Shown here: in pieces, positions 53,806 to 62,854 of the stretch
Numbering within the stretch: the first letter of the stretch is position 1
Layout: each line of letters begins with the position of its first letter
Assembly: GCA_965221755.1 (NCBI GenBank)
Contig: OZ244921.1
Coordinates: 1,550,001 to 1,614,000, forward strand
Direction: 5' to 3'
DNA length: 64,000 nucleotides
DNA from: Azophilus sp965221755
GTDB lineage: Bacteria; Pseudomonadota; Gammaproteobacteria; Pseudomonadales; Azotimanducaceae
Notes under the pieces: model-generated
Database searches by the model: none
Told to the model about the DNA's origin: nothing
Seen by the model: the letters and a program-made list of their open reading frames with translations, nothing else
Translations under genes and position numbers: made by a program

Positions 53806-54997
53806 CCTCCAGCCAAGCCTTGACTTGGAGCGTTCTCTGGTGATTTCTGTCTTTTGCCGGATTTTTCTTCTTGCTCCGCTCCTGCCAGCGTTTTTCCTGT
53901 TTCATCATGGCCTTTAGTCGGCGGGCGACTTCTACCTTGTCGTCCCCCGTCCATCGACCCTTCGATATTTCCTGATAGACTGCTGTGGACTTCTCCAAAT
54001 TTTTGTCCGTTCGCTCCTCAAGCACCTGCTCGATCTCGCGGTCGATCCGATCCATGCTTGCCAAACGCTCTTGACGCTCCCTCGCTTTAAGTTCATCGCG
54101 CTCCCGCACTTCCCGCTCTTGGCGGATTCGATGCTCCTGTTTCCTATCCCGACTCATGGCTCCATATCCCACTGCGGTCTTGGCGCCAAAACCCAGCCAA
54201 TCAAAGGCATGCTTGAACGCCGCCGCAAGCAGCGTCTTCCATCGGGCGTTGTTGGTCAAATCCGGAGCCTGTCGTTGCAAGCGTGTGCAGTCGCATACAG
54301 CATGAAAGGTAAACGCCGAGCCAGAGGGAACGGCTAGAAAAGCAATGGGATTCGGGTTTCCCGAATCATGCGGGGACTTCCCATCCTGATAATAGTGCGC
54401 CTGATGCGGCGTCATGATCTCCACATCCAACTGCTGTCCTGGCGGCTTCGGGATGACGTCCCAAAACGACAGCGCGCCTTGAGCGTGATCTTGGCTGCCC
54501 CCTTCCGGTTTGGGCCCAAACAGGATATCGATCATCGACCTGCCGCGATCGTCGAGCGGCTCCTTTGACCATCCTTGCGTCCCGCCCCAGTCACCGCGGG
54601 CCAATTCCTCGGCGGCACGGCGAATCACGCCTTTAACGCCACTCGCCGGAAGGTAAGGCAGCCCATACGGATTAAGGAAGGCGAAGCCGTTTTCCAAGGG
54701 ATGCTCGGTGCCCATGCCCGTCACCAGCGGCGAAACAGCTATGGCGTTTATGGAGAAGACGTTGGCGCTCTGCTTTGCGTGCTCATGCGCCAGAGCCGCC
54801 TGCCGAGCAACGATTCCGTCGAGGAGCTTTCCATCTTCCACAGACAGTTTCGCCACTGACTTAAGCGCTTCAGTTTTGCTTTTTTTCTCCAAGAGGAAGT
54901 CATGACGCCAAAGCTTGGGATACATCCCGAACCGCAAGCCCGGTGACGCTTGCCCGAATGTGGTCCCCAGATACTTCGGTGCGGCGACGATGGGCAT
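53798..54997 (-). CDS. cmr6: Type III-B RAMP protein Cmr6 with long basic C-terminal extension
   Basis: Cmr6 caps the foot of the Cmr backbone. The 399-residue product has GMGTEHPLENGFAF, LPYLPASGVKGVIRRAAEEL (the RAMP glycine-rich loop) and FGAKTAVGYG at the end of the conserved core (about 270). After that, about 115 residues of highly charged coiled-coil-like sequence (EREVRERDELKARERQERL, then lysine-rich KKKNPAKDRN) extend beyond the usual Cmr6. The ATG at 54997 is one base after the cmr5 stop. Confidence 0.88.
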   Translation of the reverse strand: MPIVAAPKYLGTTFGQASPGLRFGMYPKLWRHDFLLEKKSKTEALKSVAKLSVEDGKLLDGIVARQAALAHEHAKQSANVFSINAIAVSPLVTGMGTEHPLENGFAFLNPYGLPYLPASGVKGVIRRAAEELARGDWGGTQGWSKEPLDDRGRSMIDILFGPKPEGGSQDHAQGALSFWDVIPKPPGQQLDVEIMTPHQAHYYQDGKSPHDSGNPNPIAFLAVPSGSAFTFHAVCDCTRLQRQAPDLTNNARWKTLLAAAFKHAFDWLGFGAKTAVGYGAMSRDRKQEHRIRQEREVRERDELKARERQERLASMDRIDREIEQVLEERTDKNLEKSTAVYQEISKGRWTGDDKVEVARRLKAMMKQEKRWQERSKKKNPAKDRNHQRTLQVKAWLEGE

Positions 54998-54998
54998 C

Positions 54999-55382
54999 TC
55001 AGTTCGCCTCGCATCGAGCGGCGGCCATCTGCCGCATCCAGCGAAGCCAAGCCATCGCCTCGGCGGTAACGTCCTGATAGGTCCGTGGATCCGCATCCAT
55101 AAGGCACTTCATGAACCCTTCGAAGTCGGCAGGCACCTTGCCGGAGAATCGTTCACTCAGCCATGACCGCAGATGTTTCGCCAACTCCCCATGAGGATTC
55201 TGGCGCTTTCCGTCATCCTTCTTGTGCTTTTCGTGCAGAAACGCCATGGTCTGCATCAGCCCGCTGTTCATGATGAGCGCCGGCAGCGCCTTGGCGAGAT
55301 TCATGTACTCCCTGCAACAACCATCGCTCTTCTGCCAAGCATCCTTGGCTCGTTCCTGCTCCAACGTCGGCTTGGTCACCAC
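54999..55382 (-). CDS. cmr5: Type III-B small subunit Cmr5
   Basis: A 127-residue helical protein from a GTG start (TLEQERAKDAWQK, YMNLAKALPALIMNSGLMQT, then LRSWLSERF), the pattern of the Cmr small subunit that lines the target-RNA channel. It is packed between cmr4 and cmr6 with almost no intergenic space. Confidence 0.85.
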   Translation of the reverse strand: MVTKPTLEQERAKDAWQKSDGCCREYMNLAKALPALIMNSGLMQTMAFLHEKHKKDDGKRQNPHGELAKHLRSWLSERFSGKVPADFEGFMKCLMDADPRTYQDVTAEAMAWLRWMRQMAAARCEAN

Positions 55383-56294
55383 CTATCCTCCATGCACTCG
55401 GGCAACGACCAAGCCCCGCCCCGTGGTCGCATCGCCGCCAATCTGCAGCAGTTTCCCGTCGATGACATTGCTAAGCATTGGAAGCACGTCCGCTGCACAG
55501 GTTGGTTTGTCGTCACCGTCCGGTTTGCGGGTGGCGCTTGCCAGCAGCGGCGCGATCATCAGGGATTCGGGCGGCAGGTTTTCGGTATAGAACAGGCCGC
55601 CATCGGCGGCTGTGCCGGTTTCGTTGATCCGCACATGGGGCTCAACAACGGTGGCGTGTTCGGCAAAGTAGGCGAAGTCCGTGTCCGAGAGCAGAACGAG
55701 GTCTTGTGCAATCTTGTCCCGGAAGAAACCGTATTCGTTCTGGTCGGGCAAGGCACGGTGGGAAATATCCTTGGCGATCACCTTCAAGCTTTCACCTAGG
55801 TCATCTGACCCCGCCCCGTCGTACTCGAACGCCTCCAAGTGCAGCTTGCCTTGGTCGGAAAGCAAGCGTGGGTTGACCACTCGGCACTGGCCCTCCAGCA
55901 CATTGGGCATCGCCCAATCAACGGGGATGCCCGCTGTGCAAAGCAGGCGCTGCGCTCTAGCCAATGCCTGGGGACAGCTCGCATAGACATAGCCGCCACG
56001 CAGGCTGCGAACTGGAAAAGCCACGAGCTGGCCATCGCCGAAGCTGATGGCGCCCGCATGCAGGTTCGCGCTACCCGATGGCGGACCAAAGAGCTGGTCA
56101 ATCAGTGCCTTATCCCCCCCAATCGAGGCGAATCCATGCCGAACCGCGCCCTTGATGCCGGATCCGGCGAAGCACGGATGGCCGGTGTGGCGCTCGCGCT
56201 GGATGGGATTGTCCACAATGCCCGCCGCCGTGCCCGCGCCCATGTGGACCGGACTGACGGCGTACAGGAACACAACGGCTCGTTTCTCAAACAT
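55383..56294 (-). CDS. cmr4: Type III-B backbone RAMP Cmr4
   Basis: The repeated backbone subunit that cuts target RNA at 6-nt intervals. The 303-residue protein has YAVSPVHMGAGTAAGIVDNP (the catalytic-aspartate region; the usual aspartate lies in this N-terminal loop), CFAGSGIKGAVRHGF, a GRGLVVARVHG ending and a VRSLRGGYVYASCP segment. Length and order are standard. The ATG is 10 bp after cmr3. Confidence 0.9.
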   Translation of the reverse strand: MFEKRAVVFLYAVSPVHMGAGTAAGIVDNPIQRERHTGHPCFAGSGIKGAVRHGFASIGGDKALIDQLFGPPSGSANLHAGAISFGDGQLVAFPVRSLRGGYVYASCPQALARAQRLLCTAGIPVDWAMPNVLEGQCRVVNPRLLSDQGKLHLEAFEYDGAGSDDLGESLKVIAKDISHRALPDQNEYGFFRDKIAQDLVLLSDTDFAYFAEHATVVEPHVRINETGTAADGGLFYTENLPPESLMIAPLLASATRKPDGDDKPTCAADVLPMLSNVIDGKLLQIGGDATTGRGLVVARVHGG

Positions 56295-56304
56295 GTCGGC
56301 TCCG

Positions 56305-57480
56305 TTAGTAGTTGGCCAAGGTCAAGCGGTTGAATCCTTCCGCTCGTCTTGCGGGATCTTCCGGCGAGTCGGACCAAAGGCCCTCGGCGGCAAGCTTGCA
56401 AAGCGCCTCGGGGGTTGCCCGAACGTCTTCCAGCCAATAAACGCTGCCGTTGGGGGCGACCTTCTGCGCGGGTTTCGGGCGCTGTTTGGCCAAATCGAAT
56501 CCTGAAACGGTTTCCGCGCGCCGTACTGCGGCGCAGGTCAATCGGCCGCGAACGCCATGCAGGTCGAAAGCGATGTCGTTGTTGGTGGCGGTGGTGCCTG
56601 TGGGCAACCAGCCGTCGCGGAAAATCCCCGGAGAGGTCAAGACAAAGCGACAGCGGCCTGCCGTCGCGATGGCGTCATAGTTCGGGGCCGCGAAATCCAC
56701 CGATACGCTCCGGCAAAGGGCGGTCCGTCCATCGCCTCCAAAGCGCAATGGGAGATCGTTGGGGATGCTGGCGCCGATGGTCTCCGCCAAAAAGCCAACA
56801 TCGTAGCGGTTGGACGCGCCGGGATGATGCTCTGCCTTCCGCAAGGCCACGGCTTGGGTGCTGAACAATGCGCCGTCCGCGGCTCGGCGGCTTCGCGGAT
56901 CCAAACCGACCCCCACACGGAGATCCATATGCCATAGCTTTCCGCTCTGCACCAAGTCGTCATCGGGGTCGATGGATTCACCAGCAATGTATTTCTTCCA
57001 GCCAGCCAATGTGAGCCAGCAACCGGGTTCCGGCTTGCCGCGCTCCTCCGAAGGAAGCACAGCGAGGGCGGGCGTCGCACTTGAGCTGCGGATTTCGGAA
57101 GGCGGCCGGTGCGGATGCAGCTTCCTGGCCACTAATCCGTGATCGCCCTGCTTGCAAACGATCAAGTCCGCTGGCAACGGATGCAGCGGTTCCACCTGAG
57201 TGGGGGAGGCATGCCATCGACGCGCCAGATTGAAAGCCGTCAACACGAATGAACCGGGGTTTTCCGGGGTCCCCAATTCGACATCGTGATGCGCGCCTTT
57301 CGCAAACAGGGATGGGCTTATGCCCTTGTGCGCCAAGAGCGCGGAGCGCAGCGCGCCTGCCGCCACCGATGGCCAGGGCGGCACAACGCTCTCGCCAAAG
57401 CTGCCGGGGTCGCCGAACAGCTTGTTGCCTCGCAGAATCAATACATCGAGCGGCTCGATGAAGTGCTGCTGGACGCTCAC
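56305..57480 (-). CDS. cmr3: Type III-B RAMP Cmr3
   Basis: A 391-residue Cmr3, which with Cmr2 binds the 5' tag of the crRNA. It opens HFIEPLDVLILRGNKLFGDP, followed by VVPPWPSVAAGALRSALL, and later has DGWLPTG and RLTCAAVRRAETVSGFD segments. The GTG start overlaps the cmr2 stop (GTGA). Confidence 0.9.
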   Translation of the reverse strand: MSVQQHFIEPLDVLILRGNKLFGDPGSFGESVVPPWPSVAAGALRSALLAHKGISPSLFAKGAHHDVELGTPENPGSFVLTAFNLARRWHASPTQVEPLHPLPADLIVCKQGDHGLVARKLHPHRPPSEIRSSSATPALAVLPSEERGKPEPGCWLTLAGWKKYIAGESIDPDDDLVQSGKLWHMDLRVGVGLDPRSRRAADGALFSTQAVALRKAEHHPGASNRYDVGFLAETIGASIPNDLPLRFGGDGRTALCRSVSVDFAAPNYDAIATAGRCRFVLTSPGIFRDGWLPTGTTATNNDIAFDLHGVRGRLTCAAVRRAETVSGFDLAKQRPKPAQKVAPNGSVYWLEDVRATPEALCKLAAEGLWSDSPEDPARRAEGFNRLTLANY

Positions 57481-60400
57481 GACGTCCCCTCGACAGCGCT
57501 GGACGTTGATTGCTCAGTGGCCGGGGAGCGCACTTCGCGGGCCAGAAACTCCGCAACCCCCAAGACGCTCTCAAGCCACTGACGCCACTTAGCCGGTCTC
57601 GTCGGGCAGTGGGGGCGGGGTTGGACAGCCCATTGCGCAAGACGCCGTGCCAAACCGGGAACGTCGTGATGGTCCCTCGCGGTTTTGCTGCCGCTCTGGC
57701 GTTCGAACTGGTAGGCGAGCAGGCAACTCAGCATATCGGCATCGGCGTCTTCAGGCAGGTCTCGCAGCCACACCAGGCTGTTGTAGGCCGCGCGGCGCGA
57801 TACGTCCGGATCCGCAAGATATCGTTGCAGTGCGACCAATGCTTCGACTCGATCCCATTTGTCGGTGAAGCGCAGGGAGCCGCCGGATCGCTTGAGCACG
57901 GTGATGCTGAATGCATCGCGGCCTCCCTCGGTCTTGGCGCGTTTTTCGGCCTCCCGCAGTTCCCGCAGCACAAAGCCAAGCGGCGTCTGGTGGTGGGCCA
58001 CCACCGCGCCGCAGCTTGCGGTGGCGCCCTTGCCCATCATGCGCATCAATCGGGATGGACGCCCACGCCGGCTAGGAAGGCGCGCAAAGCCGTCCTTGCA
58101 GGCTAACTTGCCGGAATGGCGAACCCTCTGCCAATAATCATCCTGTTCGCTGTTGGAATCATCTTGCTCTACGGTGGCCGCATCGTCACTGCCGCCACTG
58201 TAGGCTTCCCGAAGGCGCGGCATGATGGAAAGCAGGTCCGCCACCGGAACCATCGCGAGCACGTCGTCGCCTCCCGCGTAGATTAGGCGGCCACGGTGCT
58301 CGCGCTCGACCACTTCCGGAACAACATGCAAGGCGAAGTCGTTGAGTGCGGCGGAAATGGCCAGATGGCGGTTGGGCGAGATGGCGCGCTTTTGATTGCC
58401 GTAGGCATGAATGGCGTGGTCTTCGTTTGCCAGCTTGTCGAAGCCTGATCGAACCTTCGGATGGAAGCTCTGCCGATAGGTGATTGAGCATTCCTTGGCA
58501 TCGCCGGCGAGAATGCGGCCCATATGGTCGCCATCCAATAAGATCAAGGCGTAGTAGGCGTCCGGTTTGTGGCCGAGAAGCGTGGTGAGAGATTTTTCGA
58601 GGTAGCCAAGGTCGCGTTCGCCGCCCTCCTCTTCCCGAAGGCGGTCAAGGGCGGCAGGGACCCGCGCCGCCAAGCTCTCTTTATGCTTAGCCAGCCTGCG
58701 CGGTAAAGCAGGAGGCCGGTCATGACACTTGAGCAGGCGCTCAATTTTTAAGCGCTCTTCACTGGCCCCCGACAGCTTTTCAACTAGTTTCTCGAAATTG
58801 CCCGCCAAGGCCATGGTATGGGTTGAAACAACGAACCGGCTCGCGCTGCTTTGATCCGAGCCGACAACCTTTGCAACCTCTTCGCAAAACAATGTCGACC
58901 AAAGTCGCTTGAGGGCAGGCAGAGCGCCCAAATGTTCACCTTTTTTAGCCCATGCGGGCCTTTCCTGCGCGACCAAGCTCCACAAGGTGTCCTTCTGTCG
59001 CCGATAGGACTTCAGAAGCTGTTGCGGGTCTGTGGTGAGCCACTCGGTTTCGCCGGTCAGGGAACAGCGCCAGCCTTGCTGCTTGGTCTGCCCAAAAGGT
59101 CGCACCGCCTTGGCCGCAGCCAGAACGCGCTCCGAAAGCTCTTGCACGGCGGGATACAACACGCCGGGGTTGGGGGCGAAAAAGGCGGTGTTCCCTGAAA
59201 GGGCCACCTCCTCGCCAAGAATCCTCCACGCTCGGGAACCCAAAAAGCCCGGCGGCGCGTCGTCATCCTGCTGGCCCGATCCAAAGAATGGGGCCATAGC
59301 CTTTGCCAATTCGGTAGTATCCAGATCGGTGTCTCGATCGGCGTTGCCCACTCCAACCAAGGAAAACGGAACAGCGGCCCAATGCACTTCCGGGAAGTCC
59401 GCGAGCTGGTCCCGCATCTGGCCGTAACAATGCAAGGAGGATTCATCGGGCAGCTTGGCCGCTTTCAGGAGGCGTTGGACCGCAGTTCGCCCCTGCTTTT
59501 GGAGCCAATTTCTGACTGATTCAGTGACTTGCCGGGCCACGTCTTGAGCATCCGACTCGGGCACCAAGGCAACGAATCGATTGGGCAGCGCCGCTGCAAA
59601 GAGGGGGTTGGCATCGGTGTTGCCTTCCGTCCAGTCACACCCACGGAACCAATCGGAGCACAATCCCACCTCGTCCCGCAGCCAGACATCCACTTGGGGC
59701 AGGCCCCGCAAACGAGGAAACAGGATGGCATCAGGCCCCAAGCATTGACACACCACCTTCATCGCCTCCCAAGACAAGCGCGACAGCAGATGGGAGCCCG
59801 CCCAGAGGTCGGTGGTCGTGCGCGCGGCAGCGATGAAGTCCTGAACCGGCCCGATGGAAACGGAAAGCAGTGCGGCCTGTCCGTTTGGATCGCCGGCAAA
59901 GGCACCGGCGAAGGCCGAGGTCAGGTCCAGATGATCCCAGATGGCGTGGTCCGGCACTCGCGTATCGGCCGGCAGCAGGGGCCAAAGAAAGCCAAGCTTG
60001 CCGTCATCGTCCTCTTCATTGCTGAGCTCCGGCCCGAAACGCCAGAAGGCGAGCAGCGTCTTCCGCCAATTGACCGCATCCCCCTCACGCACAATCAGCC
60101 GGGAAAAATGCTGCATGCTGCGGTTCTTGACATCCGCGATTTCAGTATCGGCAAGGGTTTTCAAGTCGAAGGTTTTATCGGTGAGAGGGTGTACAAGCTT
60201 CGGTTCATTGGACCAACAGACCCGTGCCCAGTCGGCCACCTTGCGCGTGACGGCCCGACCGTCCCGCGTCTGGAAGGTGGCTTCCTCCATCGGCCATTGT
60301 GGCCGGTCTGCCGCGGAAGCCCACCAGTCAGCCCGCTTGACCTGCCGATAAATGGTGACCGGTATACCCTTCTCAAAGAGAACGTTGCCCAATGCGTCCG

Positions 60401-60578
60401 GGTGATCCGGCGGCAGCCAGTCCCCCACAGGCAATTGGTCGAATCCCAAGTCACGGTGCAATGCCTTCGAGGTTCCGCCCTCATGCCCTGCGGGGTCGCG
60501 CAGCAGCACCAAGGCCTTTTCCGCCGGGTCATGCAGGCGAGCATGGAGCTTGGTTTGCCAAAGGGTATTGTTGGTCAT
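57477..60578 (-). CDS. cmr2: Cmr2 (Cas10), HD nuclease and cyclic oligoadenylate synthase
   Basis: The signature subunit of type III-B. The 1033-residue protein starts MTNNTLWQTKLHARLHDPAE, placing the HD-type motif at 16-17, so the DNase centre appears kept. Two palm domains follow: LLDGDHMGRIL near 683 and YAGGDDVLAMV near 769, the GGDD motif that polymerises ATP into cyclic oligoadenylates. It is encoded 5 bp after cmr1. The three CARF proteins of the locus make sense only with this synthase active, and the motifs are intact. Confidence 0.95.
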   Translation of the reverse strand: MTNNTLWQTKLHARLHDPAEKALVLLRDPAGHEGGTSKALHRDLGFDQLPVGDWLPPDHPDALGNVLFEKGIPVTIYRQVKRADWWASAADRPQWPMEEATFQTRDGRAVTRKVADWARVCWSNEPKLVHPLTDKTFDLKTLADTEIADVKNRSMQHFSRLIVREGDAVNWRKTLLAFWRFGPELSNEEDDDGKLGFLWPLLPADTRVPDHAIWDHLDLTSAFAGAFAGDPNGQAALLSVSIGPVQDFIAAARTTTDLWAGSHLLSRLSWEAMKVVCQCLGPDAILFPRLRGLPQVDVWLRDEVGLCSDWFRGCDWTEGNTDANPLFAAALPNRFVALVPESDAQDVARQVTESVRNWLQKQGRTAVQRLLKAAKLPDESSLHCYGQMRDQLADFPEVHWAAVPFSLVGVGNADRDTDLDTTELAKAMAPFFGSGQQDDDAPPGFLGSRAWRILGEEVALSGNTAFFAPNPGVLYPAVQELSERVLAAAKAVRPFGQTKQQGWRCSLTGETEWLTTDPQQLLKSYRRQKDTLWSLVAQERPAWAKKGEHLGALPALKRLWSTLFCEEVAKVVGSDQSSASRFVVSTHTMALAGNFEKLVEKLSGASEERLKIERLLKCHDRPPALPRRLAKHKESLAARVPAALDRLREEEGGERDLGYLEKSLTTLLGHKPDAYYALILLDGDHMGRILAGDAKECSITYRQSFHPKVRSGFDKLANEDHAIHAYGNQKRAISPNRHLAISAALNDFALHVVPEVVEREHRGRLIYAGGDDVLAMVPVADLLSIMPRLREAYSGGSDDAATVEQDDSNSEQDDYWQRVRHSGKLACKDGFARLPSRRGRPSRLMRMMGKGATASCGAVVAHHQTPLGFVLRELREAEKRAKTEGGRDAFSITVLKRSGGSLRFTDKWDRVEALVALQRYLADPDVSRRAAYNSLVWLRDLPEDADADMLSCLLAYQFERQSGSKTARDHHDVPGLARRLAQWAVQPRPHCPTRPAKWRQWLESVLGVAEFLAREVRSPATEQSTSSAVEGTS

Positions 60579-60583
60579 GTCGG

Positions 60584-61576
60584 CTAAGGCTCTGTTCGAT
60601 CTAACAATTCGTCGAGCCTCTTGTGCAGGCGGGCCCAACTGACGCGTCCGACCGCTTCAACTTCGTCAGCCGGCTTGCAAGGCAGATTAAACACCATGCC
60701 TATCAAGTGACTACTGGATTCGTTGGTTGAGCGAGCCTTGAACCTAATGGAGTTAGGAAGCCGGGATCCACCCTTCGGACTGCCTTCAATCTTTCTGAGT
60801 TCCTTTCGGATTGAACCGAACTCTGACATCAACTTCGCCCAGTTCTCGTAGGTTGACTTGGTTCGCCAGATCAAAGGGCCTTTTCGATCTTGTCCTATGG
60901 CATGAGGCCAATCCAGATCGAGCGCTTGATCCAGAGGCCGAAGGATCGAGTGGGATGCCGGCGAAGGCGCTTCGTTTTCGCCTTTCACCTCTAAAGACCC
61001 CCATCCGTTTCTGCTTCTTCCACCAGCCGCACCGTAGAGATGGATCAATGTAAGCGCCGAACGGACATCCTCCAGAGCATAGCTTGGAACAGCAATGCTG
61101 ATTGAGTTTCGCTCATCACAACTGATTGCGCTGGGCCGTTCAATTTGGTTCGCATTCTTTAGCAAGCCATACCCAGCATACAGCATCCCGTCGAAGGCAC
61201 CCCTTGTGTTTCGGGTGGGTCGATGGCCAGCGGTTCGGTTTGACCTTGCGGAAGACCATTTTTCATCGCTGTCGATTTTCCCTTTAGACCAGTCAGAAAG
61301 ACGCAGCCTGATTTCGCTCTTCCGGTGTTCGCCGTCTAGCCATGCGTTGCCGAATAACCGTCCTTCGTCCGCCCGCATCTCGCGCGTATCGTTGGGAAAC
61401 TTATGCCTCGCCGCCCAGACAACCCGCCACCACTGCCGCAAAAGGGCCTTGAACGGCGGCGTCCGCCACTGCCCCGCCTGCTCAGCGTTGCCGAGAAAAG
61501 CGGGGGTCAGGAACCTCACCTTGTACCGAAGCACCCGCATTTGCCGTTCCGCATCGCTCATGCCGCGAATCCTCAC
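60584..61576 (-). CDS. cmr1: Type III-B RAMP Cmr1
   Basis: A 330-residue RAMP: VLRYKVRFLTPAFLGNAEQA then PPFKALLRQWWRVVWA (the Cmr1 opening), LFGNAWLDGE, and a second half with LYGAAGGRSRNGWGSLEV, a glycine-rich loop. It binds the 3' part of the crRNA at the head of the complex. The GTG start overlaps the previous gene (GTGA); an ATG five codons later is possible. Confidence 0.9.
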   Translation of the reverse strand: MRIRGMSDAERQMRVLRYKVRFLTPAFLGNAEQAGQWRTPPFKALLRQWWRVVWAARHKFPNDTREMRADEGRLFGNAWLDGEHRKSEIRLRLSDWSKGKIDSDEKWSSARSNRTAGHRPTRNTRGAFDGMLYAGYGLLKNANQIERPSAISCDERNSISIAVPSYALEDVRSALTLIHLYGAAGGRSRNGWGSLEVKGENEAPSPASHSILRPLDQALDLDWPHAIGQDRKGPLIWRTKSTYENWAKLMSEFGSIRKELRKIEGSPKGGSRLPNSIRFKARSTNESSSHLIGMVFNLPCKPADEVEAVGRVSWARLHKRLDELLDRTEP

Positions 61577-62736
61577 GCACCCACCAAGCGTTTATCCGTC
61601 GCCGCAGCCTTGCCTTCGACAATTCGGATTGCCTCAGGCGGCAGGCGCAGACCGAAGCGAGTGTACTTGGTGCCGGGGATGAGCTCCAATGCCTGCACCA
61701 GATAAGGGGCGGCGCGACGGTGGCCGAGGTGCCGTTCCATCTGCCGTTTGATATGCGCCTTCAACGGGTTGACGTTCTCGGCGGTGAAGCCGTTCGCGTA
61801 GGCTTCCTCGGCCCGTTCATAGGTGCCCGATGCGGGATTGACGAGCCTTGCCCGGAAGGTGAGGAACTCCTTCTCAATGCCGTCCTCCGACCAGTGCAAG
61901 CCAGGCCGCCGGCGCCGCGCCCGCTCCGCCAACATCCAGTAGAAAGCGAATTGCGCGGGCGAAATGACGAACGACTCGCCCCCGGCTTCCACGGTGCGCG
62001 TTGCGGGGTCCAGTGCCAAAGCCAGCTTGGGCAGCACCCGCTGTGCTTGGGCCACGGCCTCGGAAAAACTTGACTCACCTTCCATCAGCTCCCGGTTCAA
62101 CCCCTCCCGCAAACGCACGAAGGGGATGTCGGCCAGGGTCACCTTGGCATCGCGGGCATCAAGGGGGCGACTTTTGGGAGGCGGCGTTTGGATCACGCGG
62201 CTCGTCGGCGTAGGATAGAAAAAATCGGGATTAGACTCATAGTGGGCGCTCACCAATACATGTGAGAGTCGGTCCTGTTCGCGGCCGTAGAGCGACAGCG
62301 CGTAGCCTAGATAGAACCCCATGGTCTTGCGCCCGCCAGCGATGGAGACATGCAACGCGCTGTCGGCATCTTGGGTGAGCGTCCGGATGACGTCGGTGAT
62401 GATGTCGGCGGCGCAGGTGTTGTCGGCCGGGCTGCGGATGTCATCAAGGGGCTGGCCGCCCGCGCCCTTCAGCACATGGATGTGATCGCGCCCGAAGGCG
62501 ATGGGCGGCAGGCCGTAGTCAGCGAGCAGGCGATGAAACCAGCCGCTTTCCGGGTGCAGCAGCAAGAGTTCCGCACGGTCCGCACCTTCCTTGGTGGTGA
62601 CCAAACGGATCTCGGTGGGCACGAACGTCGGCTTCGTCTTGACCGCGAGTGCGTACAGCGTCTCGGTCACGACCTGGGGAGACAGGCCGGTGACCGCCAG
62701 CAGAATGCGGCGGGGGTGTTGGCGGGGTTGCTTCAT
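61573..62736 (-). CDS. CARF-domain protein of the NE0113/TIGR02584 family, putative ring nuclease
   Basis: A 387-residue CRISPR-associated protein: RRILLAVTGLSPQVVTETLY at the N terminus and HVSIAGGRKTMGFYLGYALS near 129-148 form the CARF domain of this family, which is found beside type III loci. Its C-terminal half (about 230-387) is a predicted helical, winged-helix-like region without a recognised nuclease motif. Members are annotated as Csm6-like ring nucleases, which would cut cyclic oligoadenylates and switch the response off. That activity is inferred here. Confidence 0.75.
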   Translation of the reverse strand: MKQPRQHPRRILLAVTGLSPQVVTETLYALAVKTKPTFVPTEIRLVTTKEGADRAELLLLHPESGWFHRLLADYGLPPIAFGRDHIHVLKGAGGQPLDDIRSPADNTCAADIITDVIRTLTQDADSALHVSIAGGRKTMGFYLGYALSLYGREQDRLSHVLVSAHYESNPDFFYPTPTSRVIQTPPPKSRPLDARDAKVTLADIPFVRLREGLNRELMEGESSFSEAVAQAQRVLPKLALALDPATRTVEAGGESFVISPAQFAFYWMLAERARRRRPGLHWSEDGIEKEFLTFRARLVNPASGTYERAEEAYANGFTAENVNPLKAHIKRQMERHLGHRRAAPYLVQALELIPGTKYTRFGLRLPPEAIRIVEGKAAATDKRLVGA

Positions 62737-62854
62737 GCGCAGGTCGGTTGCTCAACTCGGATGGATTGCGGACGGAACCAGCACCCAATGTACCGCAACG
62801 GAGCGTGTCTTCAGCGTGCGGCAAGGTTGCCAGTGATCTAGGTCGCACATGCGG

